Shown here: piece after piece, positions 36,068 through 42,946 of the stretch
Layout: each line of letters begins with the position of its first letter
How positions within the stretch are numbered: the stretch's first letter is position 1
NCBI GenBank assembly: GCA_029267825.1
Contig: JAJUHO010000003.1
Coordinates: 1 to 42,946 of the forward strand
Direction: 5' to 3'
Source of the DNA: Oscillospiraceae bacterium
GTDB lineage: Bacteria; Bacillota; Clostridia; Oscillospirales; Ruminococcaceae
DNA length: 42,946 nt
The notes under the pieces: generated by a model
Told to the model about the DNA's origin: nothing
Seen by the model: only the letters and a program-made list of their open reading frames with translations
Database searches by the model: none
Program-made: the position numbers and the translations under genes

Positions 36068-37381
36068 ATGGATAATGCAAGACTTTTTGTTCTGAAGCTT
36101 TTAATAAAAATGGAGAATAATGGTTATTCTAATATAATTTTAGACAGAGCCTTGCTGGAAAGTGATATAACTTTACAGGACAAAAAGTTTGCAAGCAGTC
36201 TGTTTTATGGAGTTATTGAGAGGAAAATAACTCTTGATTTTATAATAAAAAAATATTTGTCAATGCCTATTGAAAAAATTGATAAAGATATTCTTCAAAT
36301 TTTAAGAATGGGATTTTATCAGCTTGTTTATATGGATTCAGTTCCGGATAGCGCTGCGGTTAATGAAAGTGTTAACCTTGCAAAAAGCATAAGAAAAAAA
36401 AGTGCTGCCGGATTTATAAATGCTATTTTAAGAAATTTTATAAGAGATAAAAAAATAATAAATTTCCCTGAAAATAAATTGGAGTGTTTGTCAATCAAAT
36501 ATTCCTGTCCTTTGTGGCTTGTGGAAAAATGGATTTCAGAATATGGGGAAGAGAATATAGAATCACTTCTTCAAAGCACAGTTTCAATTCCTGAAACAGC
36601 TTTAAGAGTAAATACCTTGAAAGTATCACAAGATGAGCTTTTAGAAAGACTTTCTTTTGAAAATATATCAGCTCAAAAACATGAAAGCATCCCAAATTGC
36701 ATTTTAACCAAAGGTGGTAATTTAGAAAACCTGCAAAGTTTTAAGGATGGTCTTTTTCATGTTCAGGACATTTCTTCACAGCTTTGCTGTATGGCGCTTG
36801 CACCTAATGAAGGTGAAATCATTTTGGATATGTGTGCTGCCCCCGGGGGAAAAAGTTTTACGATTGCCCAGCTTATGAATTCAAACGGGAGTGTTTATGC
36901 ATTTGATTTGCATGCCAAACGTGTAAATTTAATAAAAAAGGGTGCTGAAAGATTGGGTATTGATTGTATTAAGGCTGAAACCGGAGATGCAAGGGAATTT
37001 AATCCAGGCATCCCTTTGGCGGATAAGATTTTATGTGATGTTCCTTGCGCCGGGCTTGGAGTAATTTCCAAAAAACCTGAAATAAAATATAAAGATTATA
37101 AGGAACTTGGCAATCTTCCTGAAATACAGTACAATATACTTAAAAATGCTTCAAGATATTTAAAGCCGGGAGGAGAAATCGTATATTCAACTTGTTCGCT
37201 TTCACGTGAGGAAAATGATGAAGTGGCAGATAGATTTTTAAATGAAAATCCTAATTTTTCCGGTAAAAGCTTTCTTGAAGAATATGGTTTGCCTTTTGGG
37301 GATTATAAGGCGACAATTTTGCCAGTACATTTTAATAGTGATGGATTTTTCATTGCAAAATTTATTAAAAATAATGTTTGA
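36068..37381 (+). CDS. rsmB: 16S rRNA (cytosine(967)-C(5))-methyltransferase
   Basis: NusB-like N-terminus; ILDMCAAPGGKSFTIAQLM; DVPCAGLGVISKKPEIKYK; YSTCSLSREEND. Confidence 0.94.
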   Translation: MDNARLFVLKLLIKMENNGYSNIILDRALLESDITLQDKKFASSLFYGVIERKITLDFIIKKYLSMPIEKIDKDILQILRMGFYQLVYMDSVPDSAAVNESVNLAKSIRKKSAAGFINAILRNFIRDKKIINFPENKLECLSIKYSCPLWLVEKWISEYGEENIESLLQSTVSIPETALRVNTLKVSQDELLERLSFENISAQKHESIPNCILTKGGNLENLQSFKDGLFHVQDISSQLCCMALAPNEGEIILDMCAAPGGKSFTIAQLMNSNGSVYAFDLHAKRVNLIKKGAERLGIDCIKAETGDAREFNPGIPLADKILCDVPCAGLGVISKKPEIKYKDYKELGNLPEIQYNILKNASRYLKPGGEIVYSTCSLSREENDEVADRFLNENPNFSGKSFLEEYGLPFGDYKATILPVHFNSDGFFIAKFIKNNV

Positions 37382-37390
37382 GGTGCTGTT

Positions 37391-38425
37391 TTGGAAAAAA
37401 CGGATATACTTTCATTAAGAATAAATGAATTGGAAGAAATTGTGGTTTCGCTTGGCGAAAAAAAATTCCGTGCCGCTCAGGTTTACGAATGGCTTCATAA
37501 AAAAAGAGTGTTTTCATTTGAACAGATGACCAATCTGTCCATGGAATTTCGTACAAAATTATCTCAACATTTTTATATAGAACGACTAAATATTGTTAAA
37601 AAACTTGAGTCTTCCATTGATAATACTGTAAAATACTTATATAGGCTTTCAGATGGCAATCATATTGAGTGTGTTGTTATGGAATACGTCCACGGGACAA
37701 GCCTTTGCATTTCAACTCAGGCCGGCTGTAAAATGGGCTGCAATTTTTGTGCTTCCACAATTGCGGGATTTAAAAGAAATCTTTTGCCGTCTGAAATGCT
37801 TTTGCAGCTTTATGAAACAGAAATGGACAGCAAGAGGAAAATTTCCAGCATTGTTTTAATGGGAATAGGAGAACCTTTGGACAATTATGAAAATGTGCTT
37901 TCATTTTTGGATATACTTTCTTCCGAAAAAGGGACAAATATGAGCTTAAGACATGTTTCCCTTTCGACCTGCGGCCTTGTGGATAAAATTTATGAACTTG
38001 CAAAGAAAAAATATGGGCTTACACTTTCGGTTTCTTTGCATGCTTCAAATGATGAGGACAGGAGCAAAATCATGCCTGTAAATAAAGTTTATGGAATAGG
38101 CGAACTTTTAAAGGCATGCAGGCATTATATAGACGAAACGGGAAGAAGAATTTCGTTTGAATATGCTTTGATAGAGGGAATAAATGATTCAAAGAAAAAT
38201 GCTGACGAACTTATTTCTCTTTTAAAAGGAATAAATTGTCATGTGAATATAATTCCCGTGAATAAAATTAAAGAAAGGAACTATAAAGCAGGAAGGAAAT
38301 CTGTGGCAAATTTTGCGTCAATACTTGAAAAAGGCGGACTAAATGTTACGGTTAGAAGAACTTTGGGCGCAGATATAAATGCCGCTTGCGGTCAGCTCAG
38401 GCGGGAGCATGAGGCTGAAGAGTAG
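37391..38425 (+). CDS. rlmN: 23S rRNA (adenine(2503)-C(2))-methyltransferase
   Basis: CISTQAGCKMGCNFCASTIAGFKRNLL; MGIGEPLDNYENV; TVRRTLGADINAACGQL. Confidence 0.96.
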   Translation: MEKTDILSLRINELEEIVVSLGEKKFRAAQVYEWLHKKRVFSFEQMTNLSMEFRTKLSQHFYIERLNIVKKLESSIDNTVKYLYRLSDGNHIECVVMEYVHGTSLCISTQAGCKMGCNFCASTIAGFKRNLLPSEMLLQLYETEMDSKRKISSIVLMGIGEPLDNYENVLSFLDILSSEKGTNMSLRHVSLSTCGLVDKIYELAKKKYGLTLSVSLHASNDEDRSKIMPVNKVYGIGELLKACRHYIDETGRRISFEYALIEGINDSKKNADELISLLKGINCHVNIIPVNKIKERNYKAGRKSVANFASILEKGGLNVTVRRTLGADINAACGQLRREHEAEE

Positions 38426-38461
38426 TTTCCCTTGCAATTAAGCATGAAAGGGTGGGAGTGT

Positions 38462-39169
38462 TTGAACTTTGTTGCAAAAACAGACATAGGACTGGTAAGG
38501 AATGAAAATCAAGACAGGGTAAAGGCTGAAAAAATTGATGAAAACATTGTACTTGCTGTTCTTTGTGACGGTATGGGAGGACATAATGCCGGAAGCGATG
38601 CGAGCGAGCTGGCCGTGAATACAATTTTTGAACGTATTTCTTCGGGACTGAAAGCTGATTATGACTGCAATAAAATAAGAAATCTTCTTATTTCTTCGGT
38701 GTGTGCTGCAAATTCGGTTGTATTTGACGCTTCTAAAAAGGATGAATCCAAAAACGGCATGGGTACAACTTGCGTTTTGGTTTTGGTAAAAGAGGGGAAA
38801 GCTTATTTTGTCAATGTCGGTGACAGCAGGGCTTATATTATAGATGATGGAAAGATTTCTCAGGTAACTTCCGACCATACTATGATGAGTGTATTTTTAG
38901 ATGAAAAGCTTGAATTTGTTGAAAGAAAATTTATAACAAAAGCAGTTGGGATTGAACCAAATATAGAGCCGGATTATTTTGAATGTGAAGTGGGTTTGGA
39001 TACAAAAATACTTTTATGTTCCGATGGATTGTCAAATTATTGCAATGAAAATGAAATACTTGAACTTGTCTCTTTGCAAAAGCTTGACGACGCTGTTTCT
39101 TCACTTGTTGACTTTGCTTTAAAAAAAGGCGGAAACGATAATATAACCGTTGTGCTTATAGGCGATTAA
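38462..39169 (+). CDS. PP2C-family Ser/Thr phosphatase (Stp1/PrpC type)
   Basis: KTDIGLVRNENQDR; AVLCDGMGGHNAGSDAS; VNVGDSRAYII; CSDGLSNY. Confidence 0.94.
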   Translation: MNFVAKTDIGLVRNENQDRVKAEKIDENIVLAVLCDGMGGHNAGSDASELAVNTIFERISSGLKADYDCNKIRNLLISSVCAANSVVFDASKKDESKNGMGTTCVLVLVKEGKAYFVNVGDSRAYIIDDGKISQVTSDHTMMSVFLDEKLEFVERKFITKAVGIEPNIEPDYFECEVGLDTKILLCSDGLSNYCNENEILELVSLQKLDDAVSSLVDFALKKGGNDNITVVLIGD

Positions 39170-39191
39170 CTTATTTACAGGAGTGAAATTA

Positions 39192-41213
39192 TTGATGGAT
39201 AAAAATATAGGCAAAAAGCTTGACGGCCGCTATGAGATAACCGAGCTTATCGGTATAGGCGGAATGGCAGACGTTTACAAGGCTGTTGATATTATCGAAG
39301 GGAAAACAGTTGCCGTAAAAATACTTAAAAACGAATTTGCTAATGACGAAGATTTTTTAAGGCGTTTTAGAAATGAATCAAAAGCGATAGCGGTGCTTTC
39401 GCATCCTAATATAGTTAAAATATATGATGTTGGCTTTACTGAAAAAATGCAGTTTATTGTTATGGAATATATTGACGGGATTACTCTCAGGGAATTCATG
39501 GAGCAGCAAAGAGTTTTAAAATGGAAGGATGCCGTTCATTTTATAATACAAATACTTCGCGCTTTGCAGCATGCTCATGACAGAGGAATAGTTCACAGGG
39601 ATATAAAACCGCAAAATATCATGCTTTTTCCGGATGGAACAATAAAAGTCATGGATTTTGGAATCGCAAGGTTCGCAAGGGAAGAAGGAAAAACCCTTTC
39701 GGACAAGGCTATAGGTTCGGTTCATTATATTAGCCCGGAACAGGCAAGGGGAGATTTTACGGATGAAAAGAGTGATATTTATTCCGTAGGCATAATGCTT
39801 TATGAAATGCTTACGGGACAAAAGCCTTTTGATGCGGACAATCCGGTTTCGGTAGCGGTTATGCATATGCAGACAAGGCCTAAAAATCCAAGGGAAATAA
39901 ATGATACTATACCTGAAGGGCTTGAAGAAATAGTTTTAAGAGCTATACAAAAAGATGCTTCTATGAGGTATCAATCCGCCGCGGAGATGATTAAGGACAT
40001 AGAACAGTTCAAGAAAAACCCAAGTATAGTTTTTGAATATAAATATTTGGCTTCTCCGGACAGTACAACAAAATATTTTGAGCCGGTTTCGGTTAAAAGC
40101 AGTGGGAGGAACTATATGAAGCAGGAAGTTAAACCGCAAAAATACGAATATGAAGTTGAAGAAGAATATGATGAGGAAGAGGAAGAAGAACATGGCAGAA
40201 TGGTTGTCCCAATTTTAATGGGCGTTGCCGCTGCCGTTGTCATTGTGGCAATATTTTTTATAACAGTTGTCTTTATGACAAACCTTAATAGCGGCAGAAA
40301 TGATGTTATGAACATGCCAAATCTTGTTGGAATGGATTATAATGAGGCAAAATCAAAATATCTGCAAGACTTTGAATTGAAAATAATATCCCAAGAATAT
40401 TCGGATTATGACCAGGGGGTTATATTTGAGCAATCAATTCCTGAGGGAAGAGAGATAAAAAAAGGTAATGAAGTTTCGGTTAAAGTCAGCAAGGGTAAAC
40501 GCATGATTTCAATACCTTCCGTTGCAAACCTTGAAGCAACGGCGGCTGAAAACCTTCTTAAAAGCGATGGACTTGAAGTTGAGGTTATAAAAAAGGTAAG
40601 CGATGTTGTTGCAGGCTATGCAATAGAAACTTCTCCTGCAAAGGGAGAATCGGTTGAAAAAGGCACAAAAGTAATTCTTTATGTAAGCCTTGGTCCTGAA
40701 AAGCAGTATGTAATTGTTCCGAATGTAGTGGGAAAAACTCAAGATGAAGCTTACAGCCTGTTGACCGAGAAAAAACTTGTCGTTCAATATGAGCAAAAAG
40801 ATTCTTTTGAACCAAAGGGCACCGTAATTGCTCAAAGCATACAGGAAAAACAGTCTGTTGAAGAAGGAACAACAATAACTCTTACCATAAGTACCGGTTC
40901 AGTGGGAAGGGTTTGGAAAATTGATATCCTTTCCGGAGGAAAAGGCTCATATACTTTTACCCCATATGTAAACGGACAAGTGGCAGGAGATTCGGTGACA
41001 TATGATAATATTGAATATGCGCCATCTCAGACTGATATGGTAGTTGTTTCAAGCGGAGAGCAGACCATTGTGGTGCAGATTAAGAACAATACAACCGGCA
41101 AGACGGCAAAATATGCTGAAATGACCGTGGATTTTGAAACTGGCAAATATGTTTCTATGCCGGCATATAATTATGATGCTTTTGATGAAGTTTCTGATAA
41201 CAGTGATGAGTAA
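39192..41213 (+). CDS. PASTA-domain Ser/Thr kinase (PrkC-like, three PASTA repeats)
   Basis: GIGGMADVYKAVD; VHRDIKPQNIML; KVMDFGIARF; TM helix; three PASTA segments from about residue 375. Confidence 0.95.
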   Translation: MMDKNIGKKLDGRYEITELIGIGGMADVYKAVDIIEGKTVAVKILKNEFANDEDFLRRFRNESKAIAVLSHPNIVKIYDVGFTEKMQFIVMEYIDGITLREFMEQQRVLKWKDAVHFIIQILRALQHAHDRGIVHRDIKPQNIMLFPDGTIKVMDFGIARFAREEGKTLSDKAIGSVHYISPEQARGDFTDEKSDIYSVGIMLYEMLTGQKPFDADNPVSVAVMHMQTRPKNPREINDTIPEGLEEIVLRAIQKDASMRYQSAAEMIKDIEQFKKNPSIVFEYKYLASPDSTTKYFEPVSVKSSGRNYMKQEVKPQKYEYEVEEEYDEEEEEEHGRMVVPILMGVAAAVVIVAIFFITVVFMTNLNSGRNDVMNMPNLVGMDYNEAKSKYLQDFELKIISQEYSDYDQGVIFEQSIPEGREIKKGNEVSVKVSKGKRMISIPSVANLEATAAENLLKSDGLEVEVIKKVSDVVAGYAIETSPAKGESVEKGTKVILYVSLGPEKQYVIVPNVVGKTQDEAYSLLTEKKLVVQYEQKDSFEPKGTVIAQSIQEKQSVEEGTTITLTISTGSVGRVWKIDILSGGKGSYTFTPYVNGQVAGDSVTYDNIEYAPSQTDMVVVSSGEQTIVVQIKNNTTGKTAKYAEMTVDFETGKYVSMPAYNYDAFDEVSDNSDE

Positions 41214-41240
41214 TAATTCAAATTATAAAAGGATTGGTTT

Positions 41241-42146
41241 ATGGATTCTGTCAATGTTGATAATGAAAAAGGCATAATAACAAAAGCCGTCGGGGGTCTT
41301 TACTTTGTAGAGACTCCCGGGGGTGTTTTTGAATGCAAGGCTCGTGGAATTTTTAGAAAAAACGAACTTTCTCCTTGTGCCGGAGATAATGTCATTATAG
41401 ATTCTAAAAATAGAGTAATAACAAAAATTCTTGAAAGAAAAAATAGCATAATTCGTCCTCCTATTGCAAATCTTGACCAGCTTATTTTTGTAATTTCAAC
41501 CTGTGAACCGGAGCCAAATTTTACTGTTGTAGATAAATTTGTTGCGGTTGCTGAGTTTAAAAAAATTGAACCTATTGTTGTTATTACAAAAGTTGATTTG
41601 GAACGCGGAGATGAAATAAAGCAAATATATGAAAGCGTTGGAATAAAAGTTTTGGTTATAGATTATTCCATGCCGGATTGCTGTTCACGGCTTTATTCGC
41701 TGCTTGAAGGAAAAATAAGTGCTTTTACTGGAAATTCCGGAGTTGGAAAATCAACCTTGCTTAATCATATTGACTCTTCTTTTAAAATTGAAACAAATGA
41801 AATAAGCAAAAAACTTGGCAGAGGCAAGCATACTACAAGGCAAGTGGAACTTTATAAGCTTAAAAACGGAGGCTATGTTGCAGATACTCCCGGATTTTCT
41901 TCATTTGATACAGGCAAGTATGACATAATATTAAAGGACCAGCTTGCAGGATGTTTTAGAGAATTTGCGCCTTTTGTTGGCAAATGCAGGTTTTTGGATT
42001 GCTCTCATACGAAAGAAAAAGGCTGTGCAGTAATTGAGGCGGTCGAAAAGGGAATTATAGCAAAATCAAGGTATAAAAGTTATGTTCTGATGTATGATGA
42101 GGCAAAGCAGATAAAGGAATGGGAAGTTAAAGGTAAAAAGCAATGA
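41241..42146 (+). CDS. rsgA: Ribosome small-subunit-dependent GTPase A
   Basis: AFTGNSGVGKSTLLNHI; HTTRQVELYKL; DTPGFSSFD; C-terminal Cys/His cluster. Confidence 0.95.
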   Translation: MDSVNVDNEKGIITKAVGGLYFVETPGGVFECKARGIFRKNELSPCAGDNVIIDSKNRVITKILERKNSIIRPPIANLDQLIFVISTCEPEPNFTVVDKFVAVAEFKKIEPIVVITKVDLERGDEIKQIYESVGIKVLVIDYSMPDCCSRLYSLLEGKISAFTGNSGVGKSTLLNHIDSSFKIETNEISKKLGRGKHTTRQVELYKLKNGGYVADTPGFSSFDTGKYDIILKDQLAGCFREFAPFVGKCRFLDCSHTKEKGCAVIEAVEKGIIAKSRYKSYVLMYDEAKQIKEWEVKGKKQ

Positions 42147-42763
42147 AACGTTGTTTGATTTTTGCCGGAGCGGAAATTCCGGATTATTCTTTTTTAAAAA
42201 TTGATAAGAATGATTATGTGATATGCGCTGACGGGGGATATTTCCATGCTAAAAGACTTGGAATTTTGCCAAATGTCGTGCTTGGGGATTTTGATACTTT
42301 TAGGGGAGAAATTTCTGAAAAAATTGAAGTGATAAAATATCCGAAAGAAAAAGATGATACCGATACAATGCTTGCGGTAAAGCTTGCGCTTGAAAAAGGG
42401 TTTTCGGATATTGAAATTTTCGGAGCGCTTGGGGGAAGGCTTGACCATACTTTTGCAAATATTCAAACGATTTTTTATGCTAAAAGGATGGGGGCAAATG
42501 CATCGCTCCACAGCCACAAGGAATCTGTTTATATAATGGAAAATGAGTCTCGATTATTTGAAAGGCATGAAGGAAGTTTTCTTTCAATTTTTTCTTATTC
42601 TGAAAAAAGCTTTGGGGTTTGTGTTTTTGGAGTAAAATACCCGTTATATGAGGCAATTCTTGAAAATTCATTTCCGCTTGGAATAAGTAATGAAGTTATT
42701 GAAAATTTCGCCAAGGTCGAAGTAAAAAATGGGGTTTTGCTTGTAATTTGTTCAAAAGATTAA
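42143..42763 (+). CDS. thiN: Thiamine diphosphokinase
   Basis: VICADGGYFHAKRLGILPNVVLGDFDT; YPKEKDDTDTMLAVKLALEKGFSDIEIFGALGGRLDHTFANI. Confidence 0.92.
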   Translation: MKRCLIFAGAEIPDYSFLKIDKNDYVICADGGYFHAKRLGILPNVVLGDFDTFRGEISEKIEVIKYPKEKDDTDTMLAVKLALEKGFSDIEIFGALGGRLDHTFANIQTIFYAKRMGANASLHSHKESVYIMENESRLFERHEGSFLSIFSYSEKSFGVCVFGVKYPLYEAILENSFPLGISNEVIENFAKVEVKNGVLLVICSKD

Positions 42764-42826
42764 GAACCATTTTCTCCTTTTGGAATATTATATACTGTAC
42801 GCAAAATAATGTTGGAGGTAATGGTT

Positions 42827-42925
42827 ATGAAAATTGTCGTTATAAAGAGCCCAAAATTTTTGTCCGGATTTTTAAGGCTTATATTTAAGATTAAAAAAGA
42901 AAAGGTTGAAAATTAAATATACATA
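42827..42925 (+). CDS. spoVM: Stage V sporulation protein M (SpoVM-like, 32 aa)
   Basis: MKIVVIKSPKFLSGFLRLIFKIKKERLKIKYT aligns with the SpoVM pattern MKxxxIKxPKFLxGxxR (Pro9, Arg17); GGAGGT RBS; rsgA-thiN-spoVM order; not in ORF track. Confidence 0.88.
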
Positions 42926-42946
42926 AGGCGGTCATTGATAAAAATG

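Noticed and set aside
38462-42925. Missing rpe between rsgA and thiN, and missing coaBC and zinc peptidase genes in the priA-fmt cluster
   Set aside because: Gene order varies in Clostridia; absence from the window does not mean absence from the genome.

Overview
Low-GC Firmicute (Clostridia-like, spore-former) chromosome segment. About 1-6260 is an accessory island, all on the minus strand. It holds one expressed-looking polymorphic toxin (S/T-rich N-terminus, PT-TG-like pretoxin region, C-terminal TNT/DUF4237 NADase-like domain) followed by a tandem array of promoterless toxin-tip/immunity cassettes: barnase/barstar, an unknown toxin with its immunity gene, a PD-(D/E)XK-like toxin with Imm70-like immunity, and a ParB-like toxin. 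Each orphan tip is preceded by a direct repeat copying the pretoxin/toxin junction of the full-length gene plus a conserved noncoding inverted repeat. Orphan immunity genes (DUF2185/Imm33-like, degraded ankyrin) also lie in the island. From about 6400 to the end is mostly plus-strand core genome: DUF815 ATPase, ThrE-type exporter, MATE, amidase, rubrerythrin, LysR, leuCDB, MntR-like regulator with a GH13 protein, AI-2E transporter, Na+-pump decarboxylase beta subunit, site-2 protease, scpAB, gerW, D,D-carboxypeptidase, RluB-type synthase, a transcarboxylase-like three-gene set, then yicC-remA-gmk-rpoZ-priA-def-fmt-rsmB-rlmN-PP2C-prkC-rsgA-thiN-spoVM. Two genuine small genes are absent from the supplied ORF track (OadG-like 45 aa, SpoVM 32 aa), and the GH13 protein carries a C-terminal DUF1653-like domain. 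No tRNA, rRNA or CRISPR array was seen. All family assignments are by eye; no database search was possible.
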